A stretch of 64,000 nt of DNA from an uncultured Bacteroidales bacterium (GTDB lineage Bacteria; Bacteroidota; Bacteroidia; Bacteroidales; Muribaculaceae). The translations under genes were made by a program, and so were the position numbers. The DNA is taken from positions 186,001 through 250,000 of the forward strand of contig CACWNQ010000001.1 in NCBI GenBank assembly GCA_902762385.1, written 5' to 3'. Below the pieces are notes generated by a model. That model made no database searches, had not been told where the DNA came from, and saw only the letters and a list, made by a program, of their open reading frames with translations. Below are positions 8,172 to 16,313 of the stretch, in pieces (position 1 is the stretch's first letter; the number at the start of each line of letters is the position of its first letter).

Positions 8172-8936
8172 ATGACTGCCGACGAGGGTAAAATATATGG
8201 CCTAATAGGGACGTCGCTGTCTCACTCCTTCTCGATGGACTTCTTTAACCAGAAGTTCGTGTCGGAGGGCATTGCTGCCCAGTATTTCAACTTTGAGCTG
8301 GGCGACATCGGGGAGCTGATGACCATCTTCAGTGAGTACTCTAATCTCGACGGCCTTAATGTGACAATGCCCTATAAGGAAAAAGTCATCCAGTTCATGG
8401 ACGAGCTCGACGAGACTGCCGCGCTAGTGGGAGCCGTGAACGTGATCAAGATTGTGAGGGGAGAGAATGCCGCTGTGATGAGACTGGTGGGCTACAACAC
8501 TGATTATGTGGCATTCAAGAACTCGATTGTGCCACTACTCACGCCCGAGATGGACAAGGCGCTGGTGCTAGGCACAGGTGGTGCCAGCAAGGCTGTGACG
8601 GCAGCGCTTGAGTCGCTTGAAATAGAAGTGCATCACGTGTCGCGCCGAAAAGCGGCAACGACAATCACCTATGAAGAACTCACCAAGCAGATGATTCATG
8701 AGCACAAAGTGATTGTGAACACCACGCCACTAGGCACTTACCCCGACACCGACGCTTGCCCCGACCTGCCTTACCGCTTCATCACTCCAGGGCATCTGTG
8801 CTACGACCTTGTGTACAATCCTAGCGAAACAACCTTCATGAGGCGCTCAAGCGAGTGTGGAGCGACAGTGAAGAGCGGGCTCGAGATGCTGCTGCTGCAG
8901 GCCTTTGAGTCCTATAGAATCTGGACCGAGGATTAA
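8172..8936 (+). CDS. aroE: Shikimate dehydrogenase
   Basis: It reduces 3-dehydroshikimate to shikimate with NADPH in the chorismate pathway. The shikimate-binding SLSHS is at residues 15-19, and NVTMPYK at 63-69 contains the catalytic Lys69 and the Thr and Asn contacts. A Rossmann motif GTGGASKAV follows near 132-140, and NTTPLGTYP near 180 is the usual second-domain signature. At 254 aa it is slightly shorter than the ~270 aa norm but complete. comEC follows with 24 bp between the stop and its likely ATG. Another pathway step, DAHP synthase-chorismate mutase, lies at 62235. Confidence 0.93.
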   Translation: MTADEGKIYGLIGTSLSHSFSMDFFNQKFVSEGIAAQYFNFELGDIGELMTIFSEYSNLDGLNVTMPYKEKVIQFMDELDETAALVGAVNVIKIVRGENAAVMRLVGYNTDYVAFKNSIVPLLTPEMDKALVLGTGGASKAVTAALESLEIEVHHVSRRKAATTITYEELTKQMIHEHKVIVNTTPLGTYPDTDACPDLPYRFITPGHLCYDLVYNPSETTFMRRSSECGATVKSGLEMLLLQAFESYRIWTED

Positions 8937-8960
8937 CCTCGTTTGTTAAGAAAAAACGAG

Positions 8961-11042
8961 ATGGGCAACGAAAGCATTTTGTCGCGCTTGCCAGTGCTCA
9001 GGCTCCTGCTTCCCATGGTGGCGGGAATTATTTTATTTCGCTTTTCTAGCATCCTGCTGCTACCATTCGTTCTTCTCGCCTTGATGGTAATGTGCTTGCT
9101 GGTTGCTATGCGCCTTAAGAGTCGTGATGCGGCGCGCAGGTTGATGATGCGAAGATATAGCCTGATGCCGTTGTGGCTTGCAATGATTGCCGTTGGCTGG
9201 CTGGCCTCGTGGCTAGCCGAGCCAGTGCGCCTCGACCTGAACAGTGTGAGAGGCAAGACAGCTTGCGCTCGCATCGAGACAATAAAATATAACGAACAAA
9301 GCATGCTCATGCAAGTGAAACTCCTCAATGCCGACGGTAGTGATGCATGGGTGCGTGGCTCTCACATTCAGCTCTCGACACGAGGCTGTGACTACGACCT
9401 CGAGGCAGGTAATCTCATTGCCTTTGTCCTGAAGCTTGAGGAAGTGCAAAACATGGGCAACCCCGACGAGATGGACTATGCTCAACATCTTCACGACAAG
9501 GGCATCATTTATCGCCAGCACATCGATGTGTGTAGTGTTGCGAAAGTGGGTGACTCGCCAACATTATTGACACGGGCATTCAGCTTGAGGCAAGACTTGC
9601 AACATCGTGTTCTTAACTCCAAGCTAGGTCCCGAGTCGCAAGGGTTAATTATAGCGATGCTGCTGGGCAATGACGACTTTATCGAGCCGTGGGTGCGCGA
9701 CAGCTTCGCTCAATCAGGAATTGCACATGTGCTAGCCCTAAGTGGACTTCATGTTGCAGTGATAACGCTAATAATATGGTTTTTACTCTTCCCGCTCGAC
9801 TATGCCGGTGGAAAGAAACTGCGACTGGTGCTCACATTGCTGATTCTCATTGCCTATGATGTGCTCACAGGCATGTCACCATCGGTTATAAGGTCGACAG
9901 TGATGATTGCCTTTGTGTTTTGCTCTTTCCTTTTTTACCGCAAGTCAACACCGCTGAATTCTGTTGCAGCTGCTGCCCTGGCGATACTTGTTTTTGCTCC
10001 AAGTTCACTGTTTAGTGTTGGTTTTCAGCTCAGCTTCATCACGGTGACGTCGCTAATTGTGTTCTATCAAGTGTCTGACTTGAAATTCCCAAGCAACAGG
10101 TTCCTTAAGTACTTGTGCACAACGCTAGTGACATCGGCTGTTGCCATGCTGTCGACACTGGTGCTCACAGCTTATTATTTTAACACCACGTCGATGGTGG
10201 CTGTATTTACAAATGTGTTGCTCCTGCCACTAGTGCCGGTGATTATGGTGCTTGGGGCTGTTGCGCTCATATTGCTTGCAATGGGTGGAGGACTTGGTCC
10301 GCTAGCTGCCATTATTGATGTGATGAGTGGTGCCACACAGTCGATTGCTGGCGTCATGTCGTCGCTATCACTTGCCGGCAATATTGTTTATGTCACTTGG
10401 ATGGCGGTGGTGGTGTATTATGCCATCTTGATCATGCTCGGCATGTGGATTTACAGGCGCAATGCCCGGTGGCTCCTTGCTGCAGGAGCAACATTGGTTG
10501 TGGGGCTTGCGTGCTCACTAGTGCAGGATTTCATGACTCCACGGCGAGGGCTGGTGGTTTTCAACGCATTTGATTCAACGCCAATCTTGTATTTTAATGG
10601 TAACCAAGCAATGCTTTGGGTTCCCGATGTGGAGAACGACTATGATATCGACAATTTCAAGCGATGGAACAGAGCATTTCTCGCCCATTACCATATCGAC
10701 AGCATAATGATGGTTGACAGCTTGAAATGTGAGCTGCCAGGCGCGGTTGTCGACCCACCTTACGCCAACTTCATGGGTACAGGAATTGTCACAGCCGGTA
10801 AAGGTAAATGGAAGAATTACACTCGCGAGGACACTGTCGCATTACGATTTGATGTGGCTTTAGTGACCAAGGGATTTCATTCGCAAATCTCACGCTTAAA
10901 AGAGTTGGTCGATTGTGACACGATTGTGCTGTCGGGAGGAATGTACGATGAAGACAATGTTACACTCGATAACGAATGTAAATCATCAGGGATTCCTTTT
11001 TATAATATCAAAAAGTCGGGTGCTTACCAAAAATATTACTAA
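8961..11042 (+). CDS. comEC: ComEC/Rec2-family DNA-uptake channel protein
   Basis: A 693 aa integral membrane protein of the ComEC/Rec2 family, which forms the inner-membrane channel for single-stranded DNA in natural transformation. There is an N-terminal membrane and soluble OB-like region (DUF4131 type, ~1-200) and then the competence domain with the hallmark AHVLALSGLHVAVI near residues 255-268, followed by about eight membrane helices. The C-terminal ~150 residues are soluble but lack the HxHxDH metallo-beta-lactamase signature of the longest family members. I chose the ATG at 8961 (MGNESILSRLPVLRL) over an upstream TTG at 8943. The 3' end overlaps the convergent NlpC/P60 gene by 4 bp. 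Confidence 0.85.
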   Translation: MGNESILSRLPVLRLLLPMVAGIILFRFSSILLLPFVLLALMVMCLLVAMRLKSRDAARRLMMRRYSLMPLWLAMIAVGWLASWLAEPVRLDLNSVRGKTACARIETIKYNEQSMLMQVKLLNADGSDAWVRGSHIQLSTRGCDYDLEAGNLIAFVLKLEEVQNMGNPDEMDYAQHLHDKGIIYRQHIDVCSVAKVGDSPTLLTRAFSLRQDLQHRVLNSKLGPESQGLIIAMLLGNDDFIEPWVRDSFAQSGIAHVLALSGLHVAVITLIIWFLLFPLDYAGGKKLRLVLTLLILIAYDVLTGMSPSVIRSTVMIAFVFCSFLFYRKSTPLNSVAAAALAILVFAPSSLFSVGFQLSFITVTSLIVFYQVSDLKFPSNRFLKYLCTTLVTSAVAMLSTLVLTAYYFNTTSMVAVFTNVLLLPLVPVIMVLGAVALILLAMGGGLGPLAAIIDVMSGATQSIAGVMSSLSLAGNIVYVTWMAVVVYYAILIMLGMWIYRRNARWLLAAGATLVVGLACSLVQDFMTPRRGLVVFNAFDSTPILYFNGNQAMLWVPDVENDYDIDNFKRWNRAFLAHYHIDSIMMVDSLKCELPGAVVDPPYANFMGTGIVTAGKGKWKNYTREDTVALRFDVALVTKGFHSQISRLKELVDCDTIVLSGGMYDEDNVTLDNECKSSGIPFYNIKKSGAYQKYY

Positions 11043-11719
11043 TGCTTTTTCCCTTTCACGCGGCCTGCAGCATAGAAGTGCTCGGTGTAGTAGCGCGCAG
11101 TGAGGTCATCGATAACCACACCGCGTGATGAAGATGCGTGGGCAAACATGTTGTCCTTTAGATAAATGCCCACATGGGTTATGCCATTGCCGCTGCCACC
11201 ATGAAAGAACACCAGGTCGCCCTCGCTCAGGTCGTTGGGGTCGATTGGGTCGCAGCTTATGGAGTAGATTCGCGCTGAGTTGCGCTCAATCTTCATGTTG
11301 TAGACAGTAAGGTAAATTTCCATAACGAAACCAGAGCAGTCGGTGCCCTCTTGCTTGGTGTGCATGCCATCGTGATGTGGCGTGCCCAGCCAGCTCTTGA
11401 TTTCATGATACAACGAGTGGTTGTCATTCCTTCCAAGCTTGATATCAAGCTTTTTCCATTGCTCGATGCTTGTTTTCTCATCATGTCGACTGAAGTTGTC
11501 ATCGCGTGGTGGTGTCGACTGTCGAGGTTGCTCTCGTTTCGTTTTCTTGCCATGTCCCCACACGTCTTCAGGTGTTCTTGTAGTGCGTGTAGGCATGCCG
11601 CTGGTGTCGTAGTTGTCGTTTGGTTTCATTGTGCCGCAAGCAACCCCCATAACACTTAACAAAGTAAGCGTTATATTAATTAATAATGTGTGGCGACGTG
11701 GTGCAACTGCGTGTGACAT
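11039..11719 (-). CDS. NlpC/P60 peptidoglycan hydrolase lipoprotein
   Basis: A 226 aa probable cell-wall endopeptidase that cleaves between D-Glu and diaminopimelate in the peptide stem. The NlpC/P60 domain occupies about residues 100-226, with catalytic Cys128 (EGTDCSGFV), His182 (GITHVGIYL) and His194 (MFAHAS) as the likely polar third residue. A hydrophobic N terminus ends near Cys28 (LSVMGVACG), suggesting a lipoprotein with a relaxed lipobox. A charged, disordered linker (30-90) separates anchor and domain. The start MSHAVAPRR at 11717-11719 was chosen because it puts the signal at the N terminus; a frame 22 codons longer exists. It is convergent with comEC. Confidence 0.85.
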   Translation of the reverse strand: MSHAVAPRRHTLLINITLTLLSVMGVACGTMKPNDNYDTSGMPTRTTRTPEDVWGHGKKTKREQPRQSTPPRDDNFSRHDEKTSIEQWKKLDIKLGRNDNHSLYHEIKSWLGTPHHDGMHTKQEGTDCSGFVMEIYLTVYNMKIERNSARIYSISCDPIDPNDLSEGDLVFFHGGSGNGITHVGIYLKDNMFAHASSSRGVVIDDLTARYYTEHFYAAGRVKGKKH

Positions 11720-11794
11720 GATATTAAAATGCTCTAAAGTCGCGATTGCACTATTAGCGCAACACATCTTTAGAGCATTATGCATTAAAAGTAA

Positions 11795-12229
11795 TTACTC
11801 GGCTTTTTGTCCTTCTTTTTCTTCAGCTTTTTCTTCCTCTTTGGGTAGGAAATCGGTCAAGCCGCTGTTGATGAGCAGATTGTACCAGTTGATGAGTTTT
11901 TTGATGTCGGTGTTGTAAACACGGTCAACATCGAAGTCGGGAACAATGCCCTTGAAGAATTCTTGTAATGCGGCAGGTTCCTTGTAATCAGCGACATTAA
12001 GAGGCTTCGAGTCATATTTTTTCTTTATCTCCTCGAGTATTTCGCCCAGAGGCTTGTCGCCGCTCTCGGTGAACATTGAGATGTCGCCAAGGGCAATTAC
12101 TTTATCGCGCGAGTGAGCTGTGCTGCGCTTCTTGTCGGTAATGTTTTCAACGATGATAATGTTTTTACCGTATTTTACAAGACGGTATAATCCGGGACGT
12201 CCCGAGATTGCTAGAATTTCTTTCAACAT
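11795..12229 (-). CDS. DUF5606 domain protein
   Basis: A 144 aa conserved Bacteroidota protein of unknown function. The N-terminal block MLKEILAISGRPGLYRLVKY and the following ENITDKKRSTAHSRDKVIAL are typical of DUF5606, with a small mixed domain over residues ~1-60 and a helical second half. The C terminus is an acidic/lysine tail (PKEEEKAEEKEGQKAE), probably disordered. I chose the ATG at 12227-12229; the longer frame to 12307 would add 26 residues and overlap the upstream gene, while the DUF begins at the chosen Met. It is likely read with the ADP-ribosylglycohydrolase and alaS genes upstream (40 bp gap). Confidence 0.75.
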   Translation of the reverse strand: MLKEILAISGRPGLYRLVKYGKNIIIVENITDKKRSTAHSRDKVIALGDISMFTESGDKPLGEILEEIKKKYDSKPLNVADYKEPAALQEFFKGIVPDFDVDRVYNTDIKKLINWYNLLINSGLTDFLPKEEEKAEEKEGQKAE

Positions 12230-12269
12230 AATTTCTTGAGTTATAGAATTTAAATTAATGTGTATCGTT

Positions 12270-13079
12270 TTATCGTTTGCAGTAAGTGTCACAGAAATCT
12301 GCGACAATCAATCTTTGTCGGTCATCGAGCATTGATTGAGCTTTCTCTTTAATCCATTGTGGTATGCCAAAGAGGGCTTCGGCAATGCCTCCTGTTATGC
12401 ATGCTATAGTGTCGCTGTCGCCACCAATCGATATGGCATTGCGCACAGCATCCTCAAAGTCCTTGGCTTGAAGGGCGCAAGCAATGGCTTGTGGCACACT
12501 GCCTTGGCAGGTGGCGCCATCGCCGGCATTATCAAGGCCTTGCCATGAATATCGAGGGCGAATCTCATCAATGCTTAGCGACAAGTTGTAGCCATAGTCG
12601 TGGGTGATGCGCTTTTTGATTAGAGCTGGTGAAGCGCCATTTCGTGCCATAAAGATGCACAAGGCTGTTGCTTGGGCTCCTTTTATGCCTTCGGGATGGT
12701 TGTGAGTGCACTCTGCCGAGCGTTCGGCAGCTGCAAGAGTTTCCTCTTCGTTGTCAAATGCCCACCCAACTGGACTCACACGCATCGCACTGCCGTTACC
12801 ACAGCTGTTATAAGGCTCAGCAATACTATTTCTTGAGCGCGAAACCCAATTCAGGAAGCTTGGACCATAGCCACCCATGGGGCAGGGATAGGCCGATGCA
12901 TAGCGAAAGTAATACTTGCCAGGTGCTCCACCATGCAGCAGCCAGTCGGCAGTTGCAATCGTGAGAATGCTGTCGTCGGTAGGTTCCATGCGTTTGTCAA
13001 ACAACTCAAAATCTTTGGTTTTGATGTTGTCGAACTCGTAGATTGACCCTATTATGTCTCCAACTATCGCTCCTATCAT
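12270..13079 (-). CDS. ADP-ribosylglycohydrolase family protein
   Basis: A 269 aa all-helical, dinuclear Mg2+ or Mn2+ hydrolase of the DraG/ARH family, which removes ADP-ribose from proteins or small molecules. Metal ligands are visible as Thr34-Asp35-Asp36 (PTDDS) and Asp221-Asp223-Thr224 (GGDSDT). The N terminus MIGAIVGDIIGSIYE also matches the family. The physiological substrate cannot be told from sequence; no ADP-ribosyltransferase is adjacent. It begins 6 bp after the alaS stop codon, so it is very likely cotranscribed with alaS. Confidence 0.88.
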   Translation of the reverse strand: MIGAIVGDIIGSIYEFDNIKTKDFELFDKRMEPTDDSILTIATADWLLHGGAPGKYYFRYASAYPCPMGGYGPSFLNWVSRSRNSIAEPYNSCGNGSAMRVSPVGWAFDNEEETLAAAERSAECTHNHPEGIKGAQATALCIFMARNGASPALIKKRITHDYGYNLSLSIDEIRPRYSWQGLDNAGDGATCQGSVPQAIACALQAKDFEDAVRNAISIGGDSDTIACITGGIAEALFGIPQWIKEKAQSMLDDRQRLIVADFCDTYCKR

Positions 13080-13085
13080 AATGTG

Positions 13086-15701
13086 TTAAGAAAGCAGTTC
13101 GATTATTTTATCGAAGGCAGCATCAAGTCCTCCCACATTCTTACCACCAGCTTGTGCAAAACCTGGTTGACCTCCGCCGCCGCCCTGTATGAGTTTGGCT
13201 GCTTCGCGAATTATTTGTCCAGCGTTTTTGCCATCTTTAACTAAATCATCGCTCAGTGAAATGGTGAGCATGGGTTTCTCATCGCTGTGGGTAGCAGCAA
13301 CAAATGCCACTTTAGGTTGCTTGTCGCCTTTGATTGAGAGGGCTAGACTTTTAACTATATCTGTAGGGAATTTGCCAACTAGCTTAAGTATTGCAATGTC
13401 GCCAACCATAATGGACGTTGAGTATAATCTCTCCTTAAGCGTCTTAACTCGTTCCTTCATGAAATCATCAACCTTCTTGTGGAGGTCGGCATTCTCGCTA
13501 ATCGACTTCTTTATGGCAGTTATAATATCGGGAGCATTGTTGAAGAACTCCTTAACACTCTTGAGAGTGTCTTCAAGACTGTCGATAGCATTCTCAACAT
13601 TTGCGCCAGTTATAGCCTCAATGCGTCGTATGCCAGCAGCGATAGAACTCTCGCTTACAATCTTAATCATGCCGATGTTGCCCGAGTTGGCAACGTGGGT
13701 TCCACCACATAGTTCAACCGAATCGCCGTATTTGATGACACGCACCTTGTCGCCATATTTCTCGCCAAAGAGAGCCATGGCTCCCATTTCGCGAGCTTCG
13801 GCGATGGGGACTTCACGGTGCTCCTCGCGGCAGATTGCTTCACGCACGAGCGCGTTGGCACGGTGTTCGACTTCGCGAATTTCTTCGGGTGTCATTTTCT
13901 TAAAGTGTGAGAAGTCAAAGCGCAGCATGTTGGCGTCTACATACGAGCCTTTCTGTTCCACATGAGTGCCAAGCACTTGACGCAGAGCATAATGCAGCAA
14001 GTGTGTGGCGGTGTGGTTGCAAGCAATTGATTGTCGGGCTGCAGTGTCAATGCGAGCGATGAAAGTTGCACTAGGATCGGCAGGCATCTTCTTGACAAGG
14101 TGAACAGGGAGGTTGTTCTCGCGCTTTGTATCGATAATTTCAATCTTCTCGTCACCATTGATGAGCCAACCCTTGTCACCCACTTGACCGCCCATCTCGG
14201 CATAGAATGGGGTAGTGGCAAGCACTACTTGGTAGAACTCGTTCTTCTTTTGAACTACATGGCGGTAACGCAATATCTTGGTCTCACACTCGGTTAGGTC
14301 ATAGCCCACAAACTCGGTGACTCCCTCTTGTAATTCAATCCAGTCACTCGCCTCAACAGCAGCAGCATTGCGGGCACGCTGTTTCTGCTTAGCCATTTCG
14401 GCATCGAATTGCTCCTTGTTGACTGTCATATTATTCTCCTTGAGAATAAGCTCGGTGAGGTCAAGAGGGAACCCGTAAGTGTCATAAAGAGTAAAAGCAA
14501 CAGCTCCGTCAATCTCAGTCTTATTTTCAGCTTTCGCTTTTGAAATTACGCCATCAATCATCTTCATGCCAGTTTCAAGGGTGCGAAGGAAGGCATCTTC
14601 CTCTTCCTTGATAACGTGCTTGATGAGATCGGCTTGAGCGGGAAGCTCAGGATAGGCTTCGCCCATCGATTCAATGAGTGTGTCGACAAGAAGATGCATG
14701 AACGCCTCCTTGAAGCCAAGGAATGTGTAACCATAACGGACTGCTCGACGCAAGATGCGACGAATTACATAACCCGCCTTAGCATTGCTTGGAAGTTGGC
14801 CATCGGCAATGGAGAACGCTATTGTGCGCACATGGTCGGCAATAACGCGCATTGCTACATCGGTGTCATGCTCCTTGCCATAATCTTTACCAGCAAGGAG
14901 ACCAATTTTCTTGATAAGCGGCTGGAAAACATCGGTATCGTAGTTAGATTTCTTGCCTTGCAGCGCCATGCATAGGCGTTCAAAGCCCATGCCCGTGTCA
15001 ATAACTTTAGCAGGAAGTGGTTCAAGTGAACCATCAGCTTTGCGGTTGTATTGCATGAACACAAGGTTCCAAATCTCAATTACCTGTGGATTGTCTTTGT
15101 TGACAAGCTCAGCACCAGGCACAGCGGCTTTCTCCTCGTCGCTACGCAAGTCGATGTGAAGTTCAGAGCAAGGTCCGCAAGGTCCTGTGTCACCCATCTC
15201 CCAGAAGTTGTCGTGGCGGTTGCCATTGATAATGTGGTCTTTTGGAAGGTGTTTTTCCCAATAGCCAGCTGCTTCGTTATCGCGCTCGAGCCCTTCGGCA
15301 GGCGAACCTTCGAATACAGTTGCGAACATCATGCTTGGGTCGAGCTTCAGCACGTCGACAAGATACTCCCAACAATAATCTATGGCTTCTTTCTTAAAGT
15401 AGTCGCCAAACGACCAGTTGCCAAGCATCTCAAACATTGTGTGGTGGTAAGTATCGTGTCCAACCTCCTCAAGATCGTTGTGCTTTCCACTAACTCGCAG
15501 ACACTTCTGAGAGTCGGCCACTCGGCGCCATTGCGCCTCCTTATTGCCTAAAATGATGTCCTTGAATTGATTCATGCCGGCATTGGTGAACATGAGGGTT
15601 GGATCGTCCTTGATTACCATGGGAGCCGATGGCACGATGTGATGATTGTGCTCCTCAAAATACTTTTTGAAAGATTCTCTGATTTCTTTTGCTGTCAACA
15701 T
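13086..15701 (-). CDS. alaS: Alanyl-tRNA synthetase
   Basis: It charges tRNA-Ala. The 871 aa length is normal. The class II catalytic core fills the N-terminal ~450 residues ([46 protein letters not shown]). The editing domain carries the zinc motif HTATHLLH with the distal CGGTHV pair, and the C-terminal oligomerisation domain ends with [14 protein letters not shown]. The ATG at 15699-15701 starts at the conserved [15 protein letters not shown]. It heads a group with the ADP-ribosylglycohydrolase (6 bp) and DUF5606. Upstream is the second copy of the hairpin repeat, which may supply or surround its promoter. Confidence 0.97.
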   Translation of the reverse strand: MLTAKEIRESFKKYFEEHNHHIVPSAPMVIKDDPTLMFTNAGMNQFKDIILGNKEAQWRRVADSQKCLRVSGKHNDLEEVGHDTYHHTMFEMLGNWSFGDYFKKEAIDYCWEYLVDVLKLDPSMMFATVFEGSPAEGLERDNEAAGYWEKHLPKDHIINGNRHDNFWEMGDTGPCGPCSELHIDLRSDEEKAAVPGAELVNKDNPQVIEIWNLVFMQYNRKADGSLEPLPAKVIDTGMGFERLCMALQGKKSNYDTDVFQPLIKKIGLLAGKDYGKEHDTDVAMRVIADHVRTIAFSIADGQLPSNAKAGYVIRRILRRAVRYGYTFLGFKEAFMHLLVDTLIESMGEAYPELPAQADLIKHVIKEEEDAFLRTLETGMKMIDGVISKAKAENKTEIDGAVAFTLYDTYGFPLDLTELILKENNMTVNKEQFDAEMAKQKQRARNAAAVEASDWIELQEGVTEFVGYDLTECETKILRYRHVVQKKNEFYQVVLATTPFYAEMGGQVGDKGWLINGDEKIEIIDTKRENNLPVHLVKKMPADPSATFIARIDTAARQSIACNHTATHLLHYALRQVLGTHVEQKGSYVDANMLRFDFSHFKKMTPEEIREVEHRANALVREAICREEHREVPIAEAREMGAMALFGEKYGDKVRVIKYGDSVELCGGTHVANSGNIGMIKIVSESSIAAGIRRIEAITGANVENAIDSLEDTLKSVKEFFNNAPDIITAIKKSISENADLHKKVDDFMKERVKTLKERLYSTSIMVGDIAILKLVGKFPTDIVKSLALSIKGDKQPKVAFVAATHSDEKPMLTISLSDDLVKDGKNAGQIIREAAKLIQGGGGGQPGFAQAGGKNVGGLDAAFDKIIELLS

Positions 15702-15778
15702 ATTATTTTTATGTGTTTTTTATTTATTTACCTATTGTTTTCTTGCACAAATCACATAAACATTGTAATTTTAGCGCA

Positions 15779-15842
15779 AAAATTAGTGCAAGCCGAGTGG
15801 TAATAGAACTTGTTCTAAATTATCAGAGGCGTAGCCTAATTT
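15779..15842. repeat. Imperfect hairpin repeat, copy B
   Basis: Left arm AAAATTAGTGCAAGCCGAG (15779-15797) differs from copy A at one of 19 positions. Right arm CAGAGGCGTAGCCTAATTT (15824-15842) differs at two of 19. The centre is unrelated in sequence but again self-complementary: TAGAAC-TT-GTTCTA (15804-15817). A minus-strand TAACTTTG lies just beyond at plus 15858-15865, so the element could form the 5' leader of the alaS mRNA. Confidence 0.7.
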
Positions 15843-15857
15843 ATTTAAAAATTTGGG

Positions 15858-15865
15858 CAAAGTTA
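15858..15865 (-). promoter_or_regulatory. Candidate -7 box for alaS
   Basis: TAACTTTG on the minus strand. No clear TTTG lies 19-21 bp upstream, so this is a weaker call than others in the window. Confidence 0.35.
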
Positions 15866-15926
15866 ATAATTTTACCCGTAATTATGCATTAATATAGTCA
15901 AAAAAACTGAAAATTTACCTTAACTT

Positions 15927-16268
15927 ATGGAAGATAAACTAAATAAGAAATATTATAGAATAGGTGATGTCGCCGAAATTTTAAACATCCCAACCTCCAC
16001 TCTTAGGTTTTGGGAAAAAGAGTTTACTGTTATAAAGCCTAAACGTAATGCTAAGAATATCAGAGTGTATACCGTTAAAGATATTGAGACCATCAAGATG
16101 ATTTATTACCTTGTCAAGGAAAAAGGTCTCAAACTTGATGCTGCGCAAGCTATGATAAAACGCAATCGTGACGGCGTTTCAAAGCAATGGGAGGTCGTCG
16201 ACAGGCTCAAACAAGTCAAGGAGCAATTGATACAACTTGACAATGCTCTTGGCTCGCTAAAAGCCTAA
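15927..16268 (+). CDS. MerR-family transcriptional regulator
   Basis: A 113 aa DNA-binding protein. The MerR winged helix-turn-helix is clear at the N terminus: YRIGDVAEILNIPTSTLRFW at about residues 9-28, then the arginine-rich wing NAKNIRVYTVKDIETIKMIY. A coiled-coil dimer helix follows (RLKQVKEQLIQLDNALGSL). There is no ligand or metal domain, as in the short MerR_1 proteins that are frequent in Bacteroidota. It stands 46 bp ahead of the starch-binding-like dockerin gene on the same strand. Its targets are unknown; control of the next gene is possible but only inferred. Confidence 0.85.
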   Translation: MEDKLNKKYYRIGDVAEILNIPTSTLRFWEKEFTVIKPKRNAKNIRVYTVKDIETIKMIYYLVKEKGLKLDAAQAMIKRNRDGVSKQWEVVDRLKQVKEQLIQLDNALGSLKA

Positions 16269-16313
16269 AATATATCCAACTATTCATTAAATTTTAATTA
16301 AAAATACTGCGTT

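Noticed and set aside
13189-13965. 258-codon plus-strand frame
   Set aside because: It is antisense to alaS, which is certain; the translation is serine/leucine-rich shadow sequence.
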